18,007 bases of DNA from a candidate division WOR-3 bacterium (GCA_016926475.1 JAFGON010000049.1:1-18007), one strand, 5' to 3'; positions 1-6,817 are shown, counted from the stretch's first letter. Made by a program: numbers and translations. The notes: generated from the letters alone by a model not told the origin.

Positions 1-64
1 GAATCCCGACAATCCCCTAAATGCCAGAGACCCTTGTGGACAAATGAATCTCTTCAATTTATAA
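1..64 (+). CDS. Possible 3' end of an upstream gene (partial)
   Basis: One forward frame, entered at base 2, stays open from the window edge to a TAA at 62-64. Its 20 codons read like an ordinary polar C-terminus (NPDNPLNARDP...MNLFNL). Another forward frame is also open a little further (to a TAG near 90), so the choice rests only on amino-acid plausibility. Twenty codons cannot be assigned to any family, and chance is a real alternative. Confidence 0.25.
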   Translation, partial: NPDNPLNARDPCGQMNLFNL

Positions 65-167
65 TGATTTTATTAGGACACTAGTGAGTTATTATATCAT
101 TTAATCATAAAACACAAAAGAGTGAATGGGAATAAATTCGAAAGCTGAGATCAAGCTGATACAAGTG

Positions 168-197
168 TTGAAAAAAGGCCATGTTTTATTGTATATC
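168..197 (+). promoter_or_regulatory. Candidate sigma70-like promoter for the barrel gene
   Basis: TTGAAA (168-173) and TATATC (192-197) are separated by 18 bases and lie about 50 bases before the ATG at 249. The match is moderate and the region is AT-rich, so other boxes are possible. The rest of 65-248 shows nothing else I can name. The gene has a clear ribosome site, AAAGGAG at 237-243, five bases before its ATG. Confidence 0.35.
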
Positions 198-248
198 ATA
201 AATATGTTTCCGGATATTTTGTAAATCATTTTTGCTAAAGGAGACCGG

Positions 249-2327
249 ATGATTTTTAACCTTGTGTGTTTTATTCTTTCCGGCTTAATCGGAACACAGA
301 TAGACCAGACAATTCCCCTTTACAATGAGGTTATCACTCTTAACCAGACAAAACCGTCATGGGGGGAGGTCATGAGTGATTCTGTGGGCGTCAATATAAG
401 CTATGATAATCAGAATCTGTATATATCGCTCGACGCATATCAGGACACTTCGACAATCGTAGGTTTTAACTCGACAAGGGACAACGGATCGGATCAGGAT
501 TTCTGCGGTTTTATCATAGACCCCCTCGGGACTTCACAGGAAGGTTACATGTTTCTGTTCGGCGCAGGCGGAAATTTCTTGGACGCGAGGATATTGAAAA
601 GCACCGGAGGAACAGAGGAGTATTCCTGGGATTCAGACGTCTCCTACACCGCCCAAAGAACTGATTACGGATATAGAGTTGACGCGATCGTGCCTTTTTC
701 AAACTTCAGGAGGTCAGGAGGACAAGAGCAGAAATGGGTGATAAACATAATTAGAAAAAAACAATCCACAAACGAGACTGGATTGTATGGACTCACCGAA
801 TCAAGACAAGCTAACTTTCTTTTCAGATACGGAATTGAGACAGTAATCCGGGGTATAGGAGGCAGGGAACCTATTCATGTCATACCATACGGCATCTGGG
901 GAGGCGAGATAGACGATGGAGTGGAGAGTGAGAAGGGAGACGCCGGTTTCGACGCGAGATTTCCGTTCGGTGCAAGTTCTGTAGTAAATCTGGCTTTCAA
1001 CCCGGACTTCAGCCAGCTCGAAGGCGACCCCCTTGAGTTCGATTTCAACGCGCGATATGTCCTTTACTACTCTGAATACAGACCCTTTTTTCTCGAAGAG
1101 AGAGGTGTTTTCCGGTCCCTAAGAGAAATATTTTACTCGCGAAGGATATACAATCCTTTCTTAGCGGCGAGATACACTTATAAAACGGAAGTCAACCAGT
1201 TCGGATTTATCCTCGCTTCAGACGAAAACGACACGGCTATAGGCAACCCGGACGCTTATGCGGGATTGTTGCGATATAAGAGGTCTTTCGGCGTCAACTA
1301 TTTAGGCGCGATGATTTTAGGCAGGCAGAACAGGGAGACGGAAGACTTAAATTATATCTTGATGACCGACGGCGACCTGAATTTTTTCGACGAAATGATT
1401 GGCGCTAACTACACCTGCGCCATGTCCAGAACAGAAAAAGAAGAAGAGGACACGACAGGTTATTATTATGATACCGAAACAAGTTATAAAAGGGGTAATT
1501 TCAAGCTGAGTATATACAATTCTGGTATAACAAGGCACTACGACAATAAGCTGGGATACATCACGGAGAAAGACTATCAGTCCCTGAATGTATATTTTGA
1601 CTATAGATTAAATCTCAACAGACCTGTAATTAAAAGAATCGTTTTCGGTTTCTATCCCGGGGCATCCGGATCTTGGGATGATTTCTGGGGAAACCTCTTC
1701 GACAATTACGATTCGATTGAATATTCTCACGCCGAATATTTGGAAATAGATCTTTTTACCAGTTTTGTCGCATATTTATATGCACATCAGGAGAAAACAG
1801 AATACAACGGAGATTATTACTGTTATCAGGGCGTTGAATTGGGAATGAACCAGGATATCACACCGAACATGCATGTCTATGCCGGAGGCTACACAGGTTA
1901 CGGAATAGACTACAACTACGGCAGGCTGTGCAAAAAATACAGTTATTGGGGAGGATTGTCAGGGAATATTTTTGAAAAAATATCATACAATTTTTATATT
2001 CAGGCACAACAGTTTTACGGCGACACTTCGGGGTATGCCTTAAAACCTTCTGAAATCAAAAACGCTGACTGGCAGTGGAATTCATACAAACCTGTTATTC
2101 AACTCACTTATACGCCCGACAACAGGTATTCTTTTACATTCACTTACCAGAAACTCTGGGCTGATTTCGCCCCCTATTACTGGGCTCCTGAAAACTACGA
2201 TTTGGACGAGGACAAATTCTTCGCTCTTCTCACTTTCAAACCATCCACGGGAGACGCCGTCTATTTCGGAGTTAGATTCCCGGAAAAACTCGTATTCTTC
2301 AAATTCACCCATAGGTTCGAGTTTTAA
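249..2327 (+). CDS. DUF5916-like outer-membrane beta-barrel protein with N-terminal CBM9/DOMON-like domain
   Basis: A 692-residue exported protein. The start is supported by AAAGGAG five bases upstream. A short hydrophobic N-terminus (about residues 1-16) can serve as a signal peptide. Residues about 40-190 follow the CBM9/DOMON-like pattern seen in DUF5916 proteins: a strand with NLYISLDAYQD, an RDNGSDQDF segment, IDPLGTSQEGYMF and the G-NFLDARI strand. From about 200 to the end, alternating aromatic/polar strands with Tyr-rich turns, the EYRPFFLEERGVF motif and a C-terminal aromatic residue (FKFTHRFEF) indicate an outer-membrane beta-barrel. Such proteins occur in Bacteroidetes-like and related candidate phyla; substrate and role are unknown. 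The usual IDG-x-W opening of the N-terminal domain is weak, so the domain may be slightly shortened. It stands alone, followed by a 600-bp repeat region. Confidence 0.75.
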   Translation: MIFNLVCFILSGLIGTQIDQTIPLYNEVITLNQTKPSWGEVMSDSVGVNISYDNQNLYISLDAYQDTSTIVGFNSTRDNGSDQDFCGFIIDPLGTSQEGYMFLFGAGGNFLDARILKSTGGTEEYSWDSDVSYTAQRTDYGYRVDAIVPFSNFRRSGGQEQKWVINIIRKKQSTNETGLYGLTESRQANFLFRYGIETVIRGIGGREPIHVIPYGIWGGEIDDGVESEKGDAGFDARFPFGASSVVNLAFNPDFSQLEGDPLEFDFNARYVLYYSEYRPFFLEERGVFRSLREIFYSRRIYNPFLAARYTYKTEVNQFGFILASDENDTAIGNPDAYAGLLRYKRSFGVNYLGAMILGRQNRETEDLNYILMTDGDLNFFDEMIGANYTCAMSRTEKEEEDTTGYYYDTETSYKRGNFKLSIYNSGITRHYDNKLGYITEKDYQSLNVYFDYRLNLNRPVIKRIVFGFYPGASGSWDDFWGNLFDNYDSIEYSHAEYLEIDLFTSFVAYLYAHQEKTEYNGDYYCYQGVELGMNQDITPNMHVYAGGYTGYGIDYNYGRLCKKYSYWGGLSGNIFEKISYNFYIQAQQFYGDTSGYALKPSEIKNADWQWNSYKPVIQLTYTPDNRYSFTFTYQKLWADFAPYYWAPENYDLDEDKFFALLTFKPSTGDAVYFGVRFPEKLVFFKFTHRFEF

Positions 2328-2342
2328 GAGAAAAAGAGATAT

Positions 2343-2517
2343 CCACCACGAAGGCCGCGAATAATCGCGGCTTCACGAAGGTGAAGAAAGAAATATAAAG
2401 AACTTTTCTTTAATAAAATTTGTATCTCAAATTTTATACTTCGTGCAGGGCAAATCATCGATTTGCGCCTTCGTGTAGGAGAAAATTATGTATGTAATTT
2501 TCGGCGCTTCGTGGTAG
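2343..2517. repeat. Composite intergenic repeat A: hairpins separated by CACGAAG/CTTCGTG heptamers
   Basis: Five exact heptamers are visible: CACGAAG at 2347-2353 and 2374-2380, and its reverse complement CTTCGTG at 2439-2445, 2469-2475 and 2507-2513. Each gap holds a hairpin of different sequence. The first is a 7-bp stem at 2354-2371 (arm GCCGCGA). The second is a 9-bp stem at 2413-2437 (arm ATAAAATTT). The third is a 7-bp stem at 2450-2466 (arm GCAAATC). The fourth is an 8-bp stem at 2481-2502 (arm GAAAATTA). The outer ends form an imperfect terminal inverted repeat, CCACGAAG against CTTCGTGG. No open reading frame uses the region. It may be a non-autonomous mobile repeat, a structured 3' element or ncRNA; the sequence alone does not decide. 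Confidence 0.7.
2376..2431 (+). repeat. 56-bp direct repeat, copy 1
   Basis: Begins CGAAGGTGAAGAAAG and ends TTTGTATCTCAAA. A second copy 383 bases downstream (2759-2814) differs at only two positions that I can see. It starts inside a CACGAAG heptamer and ends in the right part of a hairpin, so the duplicated segment belongs to the repeat mosaic and is not a gene fragment. Confidence 0.8.
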
Positions 2518-2625
2518 AAATTTTCTTCTATCTTTAGTTAATTCAAAAAACAAGAATAAAGACATCCACCACAAAGTATATATCAAAGAAAATTCTCTTT
2601 TTTCATCATAGATGAGAATATCGTT

Positions 2626-2647
2626 ACGCGAATGGACACTAACGAAG
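2626..2647 (+). repeat. Short decamer-type repeat (ACGCGAATGG-ACACTAACGAAG)
   Basis: Two degenerate units spaced about ten bases. They are related to the three-unit decamer array at 6746-6772, which shares CGCGAATG and CGAAG. Just upstream, near 2569, a degenerate copy of the repeat edge (CATCCACCACAAAG) can be read. This suggests an older, eroded element between composite repeats A and B. Confidence 0.45.
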
Positions 2648-2664
2648 AATAAAAGAAAAGATTT

Positions 2665-2764
2665 CCACCACGAAGGTCGAGATAAATTTCGACACTGTTA
2701 ATTCACTAAAAGTGAATTAACATATCACGAAGGATGGATTGTAAACAATCCATCTTCCCGAAGG
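2665..2764. repeat. Composite intergenic repeat B: same design, different hairpins
   Basis: Opens with CCACCACGAAGG like repeat A. Heptamers lie at 2669-2675, 2726-2732 and, in the variant form CCCGAAG, at 2757-2763. Between them are a 5-bp GTCGA/TCGAC stem (2676-2693), a perfect 12-bp stem with an AAA loop at 2696-2722 (arm TGTTAATTCACT) and a 10-bp stem with an AA loop at 2733-2754 (arm GATGGATTGT). The hairpins differ from those of repeat A while the joints are conserved. Confidence 0.7.
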
Positions 2765-2814
2765 TGAAGAAAGAAATATAAAGAGCTTTTCTTTTATAAA
2801 ATTTGTATCTCAAA
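2759..2814 (+). repeat. 56-bp direct repeat, copy 2
   Basis: Second copy of the segment at 2376-2431, with two substitutions. After it, the sequence departs from repeat A: the CTTCGTG joint expected next is replaced by ATTCGAG, so copy B is incomplete on its right side. Confidence 0.8.
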
Positions 2815-2901
2815 ATTATATTCGAGCGGACCTCTTAAAATAGACGCAATGGAGAGAATTCAATGTTAATGCAAAAAATGTAATTATTTGTCATTAATTG
2901 C

Positions 2902-2930
2902 TTGCAAAAAGTGTCATATTATGACATTAT
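2902..2930 (+). promoter_or_regulatory. Candidate promoter with internal 15-bp palindromic operator
   Basis: TGTCATA-T-TATGACA at 2912-2926 is a perfect inverted repeat with 7-bp arms. It lies ten bases before the ATG of the AAA ATPase gene. A further half-site, TGTCATTA, lies at 2889-2896, 23 bases upstream of the first arm. TTGCAA (2902-2907) and CATTAT (2925-2930) are 17 bases apart and could be weak -35/-10 boxes. In that case the palindrome fills the spacer, a classic repressor position, and transcription would start at about the ATG. The palindrome is directly visible; the promoter assignment is inference. Confidence 0.5.
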
Positions 2931-2936
2931 TTAAGT

Positions 2937-4271
2937 ATGAAAAGAAATATTTACAGGAATTTGCTGTCTTGGAAGGAAAAAAAGAACAGAAAACCTCTTA
3001 TAATAAAAGGGGCGAGACAAACAGGTAAAACTTATACTGTTCAAGAATTCGGAAAAAATGAATTTTCCAAGCTTCATTACATAAACTTTGAAAAAGACAG
3101 AAAAGCTTCTCAAATATTTGTAAAAGATCTCAATCCAGACAGAATACTTAACGAAATGAGATTTTTTCTGTCTCAGGACATTGATTCGCAAAACGATCTG
3201 ATTTTTTTTGATGAAATTCAGGAAGAACCACGCGCTTTGACTTCTTTAAAATATTTTAGCGAGGAAAAACCGGGCATCAATATTATATCGGCAGGTTCTC
3301 TCATAGGTCTTCATCTGACAGAAGAATCAAGTTTCCCCGTGGGTAAAGTGGAATTTTTAAACATGTACCCTATGAACTTTGAGGAGTTTTTGGAAGGGTC
3401 AGGAGAAAATTTATTGTACTCTTTTTTGAAAGAATATGACGGTAAAATTAATATTCCAGAAATTATTCACGAGAAATTTGTCACTGAACTGAAAAAATAT
3501 TTTGTTGTCGGCGGAATGCCTGAGGCCATAAAGATATTTACTGAATACAAAAATGACACTTTCAAAGCTTTCAACAATGTCCGTGAATATCAGGAAAATC
3601 TTCTTTATTCAATTAACGCAGATATGGCAAAACATTCCGGCAAGCAGAATTCCATGCAGATAGAGAGAGTTTTCAGAAGTATACCGGAACAATTGTCAAG
3701 GATCAGAGACGGTTCTTCCGGCAGGTATATTTTTAAAAACGTGATACCGGGTGTAAACAGATATTCAAGAATGATTGGTGTTATTGATTGGTTGGTGACT
3801 GCAGACCTTGTTTTAAAAACTCATATAATTGATCATGCCTCTGTTCCTTTGACTGGAAATATTAAAGAAAATATGATGAAACTATACTTTTACGATATTG
3901 GTCTTCTCGGTTCCATAAGCGGTTTATCTCCAAAAAGTATTATTGATTACGACTACGGAAGATATAAAGGTTATTTTGCCGAAAGCTTTGCGGCGAGAGA
4001 ACTCGTGACAGATTATAACGTCAAATTGTTTTCATGGTTTAAAAATAGAGCTGAAATAGATTTTCTTGTCGAAAAAAATGGAAAAGTAATACCAATTGAA
4101 ATAAAAGCCGGTGAAAAGATTAAGACAAAAAGCCTTAATTTTTTTAACAAAATTTGCAAAAGTGAAAAATCTTATGTTCTCAGCATGAGGAGTTTTCATG
4201 AGGACAATATTGGCGGTACAGCGAATTACCCGCTTTATATGATTTCGAGGATTTTGGAGCTCAAGAAATAA
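2937..4271 (+). CDS. AAA+ ATPase of the AAA_14/DUF4143 family with C-terminal nuclease-like domain
   Basis: A 444-residue protein with Walker A GARQTGKT (residues 25-32), Walker B LIFFDEIQ (Asp92-Glu93) and the family's SAGSLIGL segment (about 118-125), followed by the YPMNFEEFL motif. The C-terminal DUF4143 half ends in a PD-(D/E)XK-like pattern: Glu373-x-Asp375, then Glu388-x-Lys390 in IPIEIKAG. This two-part layout is common in bacteria and archaea, often as a scattered, transfer-prone single gene; no precise biochemical role is established. There is no clear Shine-Dalgarno before the ATG, and the predicted transcription start is close to it, so the mRNA may be leaderless. The gene appears more AT-rich than the metabolic genes further on and sits beside a repeat cluster. 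That would fit lateral acquisition but does not prove it. It converges on the propeller gene across 114 bases with no evident terminator. Confidence 0.85.
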   Translation: MKRNIYRNLLSWKEKKNRKPLIIKGARQTGKTYTVQEFGKNEFSKLHYINFEKDRKASQIFVKDLNPDRILNEMRFFLSQDIDSQNDLIFFDEIQEEPRALTSLKYFSEEKPGINIISAGSLIGLHLTEESSFPVGKVEFLNMYPMNFEEFLEGSGENLLYSFLKEYDGKINIPEIIHEKFVTELKKYFVVGGMPEAIKIFTEYKNDTFKAFNNVREYQENLLYSINADMAKHSGKQNSMQIERVFRSIPEQLSRIRDGSSGRYIFKNVIPGVNRYSRMIGVIDWLVTADLVLKTHIIDHASVPLTGNIKENMMKLYFYDIGLLGSISGLSPKSIIDYDYGRYKGYFAESFAARELVTDYNVKLFSWFKNRAEIDFLVEKNGKVIPIEIKAGEKIKTKSLNFFNKICKSEKSYVLSMRSFHEDNIGGTANYPLYMISRILELKK

Positions 4272-4385
4272 TCCTTCTATTGTTTAAATGAATAAATACT
4301 GATTTTACCTTTTTATATACACCCAGCATGGTTTAAAATATTTGTTCAAAAAAACGATTTATTCAATTCATTATGGGTTTTTTAA

Positions 4386-5804
4386 TCACCTCATAACTGA
4401 AAATTCGAGTGTTTTAGAATAATCTCCGGATTGAACTCGACAGAAGTATGAGCCGTTTTGGACTAGGTTCCCCTGGAAATCTTTGCCATTCCAAGTGAAT
4501 CTGTAATTTCCTGTGGTCAGGTTTTCGTCGAGGATTATCGCTACTTTTTGACCCAACACGTTGAACACTTCGACACAGACCCGGCAGTCAGTTTTTACAT
4601 CGAAAGATATCGTTGTTGTATTGGACATGGGATTTGGAATAAGAGACGTCAATATAATGGGATAGATTAAACCTTCCTCGATTTCCTCGACTCCGAGGTT
4701 GGGAACCCATTTTGCGACTCTGTCAGCCAGAGGGTTGCCTCCTGCATCCGTGAACTCTCCTCCTGCGTAAATGTCGTTTCCCGAGGAATACAAAGATAAG
4801 CAAATATTGTTCATTCCAGTGCCCAGCGATTCCCAAGATGTTCCGTTCCATACTGCAATCCGGTCAGCGTTAGGATCACCGCCGGCGTCAGTGAAATATC
4901 CGGCAACGTATATTTTGGATCCTGAAATGAGAATCGAACTGACGATGTTGTTCAATCCCGGTCCTAAAGCTTGCCAAGACGAGCCATTCCACACTGCGAT
5001 ATAGTCGGCGTTCGGATCGCCACCAGCGTCAGTGAATTCACCGCCTGCATAAATGATGTTTCCTGAACGGGCAATAGCCCAGACAATACCGTTAAGACCT
5101 GATCCAAACGATCCCCATGTTGAACCATTCCACACCGTTATACGGTCCGCGTCGGGATTGCCGCCTGCGTTAAAAAAAGAACCTCCTACATAGACTAAAG
5201 TGTCATAAAGATATATAGTTGCAACCCATCCTTCCAATGCTATAGTGCCCAGAGGTTCCCAAGTGTTGACATTCCATCTTGCTATATTATCTGCGGCCGG
5301 ATATCCACCTGCGTTTCCAAAAGCTCCGCCAACATATACAAATTGCCCCGAAACTTTGATATCGTTGGCCCATCCGTCTAATCCTGCACCGAGTGGTTCC
5401 CATGTTGTGCCGTTCCATTGTGCAATGCTCATTGTATTGGGAACTCCTCCGACACTTGAAAAATCACCACCGACGTATAATAAACTGTCGCCGGCTGCTA
5501 CAGCCTTGACTTCGTAATCTGCTCCAGTTCCGAGAGCTTCCCAAGATGTGCCGTTCCATTTTGCTATACGGTCGGCATTGCTTACATTGCCTGCATCTAG
5601 AAAATTTCCTACGACATAAACCTCTGAATCCCAAACAATTACGTCATAGACTCTTCCGTTCCAGATGCCTTCTCCAAGGTTTGTCCACGTTCCTGTTTCG
5701 TAGGGCAAAAACCTGTGGTCTTCGTTTGAAATGAAATTTGAGGCTGAAATACCGGAGATAACAATACATGTCAGAAGAAAACAAAACAAGTTCTTCAATT
5801 TCAT
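4386..5804 (-). CDS. Secreted seven-repeat beta-propeller protein with C-terminal FlgD/T9SS-like Ig module
   Basis: A 472-residue exported protein. The start has AAGGAG (5811-5816) six bases upstream, and residues 1-22 form a typical signal peptide. Residues about 38-365 are seven consecutive repeats of 45-48 residues, each with the frame WNGTSWEALG...IYAGGEFTDAGG...ADRIAV. Boundaries fall at about 83, 130, 177, 225, 272, 319 and 366. Seven repeats of this size suggest a closed seven-bladed propeller, with the first and last repeats supplying parts of one blade; that is inference from the count. After a linker, residues about 385-472 match the FlgD-like Ig/sorting module: PNPMSNTTTISF, VEVFNVLGQKV, then a GNYRFTWNGKD loop. 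This module is used as a surface-anchoring or secretion tail in Bacteroidetes-like and candidate-phylum bacteria. It lies 50 bases downstream of another exported-protein gene and is probably co-transcribed. The ligand is unknown. Confidence 0.8.
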   Translation of the reverse strand: MKLKNLFCFLLTCIVISGISASNFISNEDHRFLPYETGTWTNLGEGIWNGRVYDVIVWDSEVYVVGNFLDAGNVSNADRIAKWNGTSWEALGTGADYEVKAVAAGDSLLYVGGDFSSVGGVPNTMSIAQWNGTTWEPLGAGLDGWANDIKVSGQFVYVGGAFGNAGGYPAADNIARWNVNTWEPLGTIALEGWVATIYLYDTLVYVGGSFFNAGGNPDADRITVWNGSTWGSFGSGLNGIVWAIARSGNIIYAGGEFTDAGGDPNADYIAVWNGSSWQALGPGLNNIVSSILISGSKIYVAGYFTDAGGDPNADRIAVWNGTSWESLGTGMNNICLSLYSSGNDIYAGGEFTDAGGNPLADRVAKWVPNLGVEEIEEGLIYPIILTSLIPNPMSNTTTISFDVKTDCRVCVEVFNVLGQKVAIILDENLTTGNYRFTWNGKDFQGNLVQNGSYFCRVQSGDYSKTLEFSVMR

Positions 5805-5854
5805 AATCGACTCCTTGTTGATGGTTAAGAAATTTTACTAAAAATCATTTCATT

Positions 5855-6352
5855 TTACTCTTGTCCTGCAGAATCCTCTTCAGGTGAAAAATTTTGTAAA
5901 ATCATTTTGCCCAATGTGTCGTAAACACTTAGTATTTCAATGTTTAGTTCAGCAAAGGCGTCGTCTATATCAGGATTGTCCCAGTCCCAGTTGTAGACAT
6001 AATTGATCTCGAAATATAAAGTATCCCAAGGTTTTAACCACTCCTGGGGGGTATATCCGAATTCGTCGTCCACCCAAGGGATTTCCTCGTAATAAGATTT
6101 AAGTTCGGCGCGGAAAACTATGTTTGAAATTGTGTAGTGTGTGTTGTTGAAGAGCCATATAGCGACCACGGGTTCGCGCCCGTGGCCTTTCTCAAGAAAA
6201 AAAAATGTCTTGTCGAGGATTTCGATTTCTTCGTATTGTTCAGTACGGGATGAGTCCGGATTCAGAGGTTTATCACCGGATGTATCGTATGAAGTGTTTG
6301 ATAAACTTGATAGATTCAGAAAAAACAAAGGAAAAATTATAAAAAATTTCAT
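5855..6352 (-). CDS. Exported protein of unknown function
   Basis: 165 residues. The N-terminal hydrophobic stretch MKFFIIFPLFFLNLSSLS is a likely signal peptide; there is no lipobox Cys, so a soluble periplasmic or secreted product is expected. The mature part is acidic and aromatic, with alternating strands (AIWLFNNTHYTISNIVFRAEL, later LKPWDTLYFEINYVYNWDW). These resemble Ig-like FxLYD-type domains in which a neutral-state strand is followed by a Pro-Gly/Pro-Trp turn. I do not recognise a named family. A GGCGGAG element just before the ATG can act as ribosome site. As first gene of a two-gene unit with the propeller protein, it may share its envelope role. Bases 6166-6185 inside the gene form a 7-bp GC-rich stem (arm CCACGGG) that stands out in AT-rich surroundings. 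Confidence 0.6.
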   Translation of the reverse strand: MKFFIIFPLFFLNLSSLSNTSYDTSGDKPLNPDSSRTEQYEEIEILDKTFFFLEKGHGREPVVAIWLFNNTHYTISNIVFRAELKSYYEEIPWVDDEFGYTPQEWLKPWDTLYFEINYVYNWDWDNPDIDDAFAELNIEILSVYDTLGKMILQNFSPEEDSAGQE

Positions 6353-6362
6353 CGCTCCGCCT

Positions 6363-6414
6363 TTCCAATTGGGACATGTTTATAATATAATGATTATGAC
6401 TCTAAAGTCATCAA
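6363..6414. promoter_or_regulatory. Divergent promoter region with 16-bp palindrome
   Basis: For the plus-strand gene, TTCCAA (6363-6368) and a perfect TATAAT (6386-6391) are 17 bases apart. ATGACT-CTAA-AGTCAT at 6396-6411 is a perfect inverted repeat placed at the predicted transcription start, where a repressor would block. In the other direction TTGATG (6414 to 6409) with an AT-rich -10 near 6390-6384 could serve the exported-protein gene, so both promoters would share the site. The palindrome is seen; its role is inferred. It could instead form a small hairpin at the mRNA 5' end. Confidence 0.45.
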
Positions 6415-6445
6415 TTTATAAAAAAATAAAAAAAAGGAAAAAATC

Positions 6446-6658
6446 ATGTCAAAGTGGGAATACGCGGAGATCTGGTATCAGCAGAAAATCACTGTAAAAG
6501 TTTTCAGTTCGAAGGGGCACACGCACCAGGAATATGAGGAGGTCCAATGGCCTGATATACTCTCTCGAATGGGAGAAGAAGGATGGGAAATGGTCAGCGT
6601 TATTGGCTCACCCAACGGTATGCAGTACTGGTATTACTTCAAAAGGCCGGTTGTTTAA
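6446..6658 (+). CDS. Small DUF4177-like protein
   Basis: 70 residues. It has the short opening strand WEYAEIWY, a central helix DILSRMGEEGWEMVSVIG and a closing strand MQYWYYFKRP. This is the layout of the DUF4177 family: a WEY start, an LGxxGWELV core and an FKR end. These small alpha/beta proteins are widespread, and their function is not established. A purine-rich AAAGGAAA just before the ATG can serve as ribosome site. The gene stands alone, divergent from the exported-protein pair and followed by repeats. Its size equals the normal size of the domain, so it is complete. Confidence 0.7.
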   Translation: MSKWEYAEIWYQQKITVKVFSSKGHTHQEYEEVQWPDILSRMGEEGWEMVSVIGSPNGMQYWYYFKRPVV

Positions 6659-6675
6659 CAAAAAAAAAGAAAACC

Positions 6676-6717
6676 CACCGTGAACGGTGTTATAAATTTC
6701 ACTTACACTAAGTGTAA
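6676..6717. repeat. Two small hairpins downstream of the DUF4177-like gene
   Basis: CACCGT-GA-ACGGTG (6676-6689) and TTACAC-TAA-GTGTAA (6703-6717) are perfect inverted repeats within 60 bases of the stop codon. The opening ACCCACCG recalls the CCACCACG edge of the repeats at 2343 and 2665. The second hairpin shares its ACTA-A-AGTG core with the 12-bp stem at 2696-2722. Neither is followed by a T-run, so a simple intrinsic terminator is not supported. Confidence 0.5.
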
Positions 6718-6745
6718 ATAGAAGAAAAAAGAAGAAGTTATTAGC

Positions 6746-6772
6746 CACGAATTGACGCGAATGAACGCGAAG
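6746..6772 (+). repeat. Tandem decamer repeat CACGAATTGA/CGCGAATGAA/CGCGAAG
   Basis: Three units with a 10-base period, related to the pair at 2626-2647. Short tandem CACGAAT/CACGAAG units of this kind are a recurring intergenic feature in many environmental bacterial genomes, from general knowledge of such repeats. No open reading frame covers it. Confidence 0.55.
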
Positions 6773-6796
6773 TAAATAAAGAGACATCCAGCGGTT

Positions 6797-6817
6797 CTGT
6801 TACCTCACTATAAGTGA
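6797..6817. repeat. Degenerate relative of the 12-bp-stem hairpin
   Basis: CTGTTA at 6797-6802 is followed by TCACT-ATA-AGTGA at 6805-6817. This aligns well with CTGTTAAT-TCACT-AAA-AGTGA at 2695-2715 in repeat B. Upstream, AGACATCCA (6783-6790 region) echoes the repeat edge near 2569. It looks like an eroded copy of the same element about 4 kb away. Confidence 0.45.

Noticed and set aside
2343-2830. CRISPR array
   Set aside because: The repeats are only seven bases, change orientation, and their spacers are palindromes of uneven length. There are no cas genes in the window, and the Cas4-like domain belongs to a helicase fusion.
2937-4271. AAA ATPase as an insertion-sequence transposition helper
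   Set aside because: No transposase or matching terminal inverted repeats flank the gene; the DUF4143 layout explains it without a transposon.
4272-4385. Intrinsic terminator between the convergent AAA ATPase and propeller genes
   Set aside because: T-runs are present but no convincing GC-rich stem precedes them on either strand.
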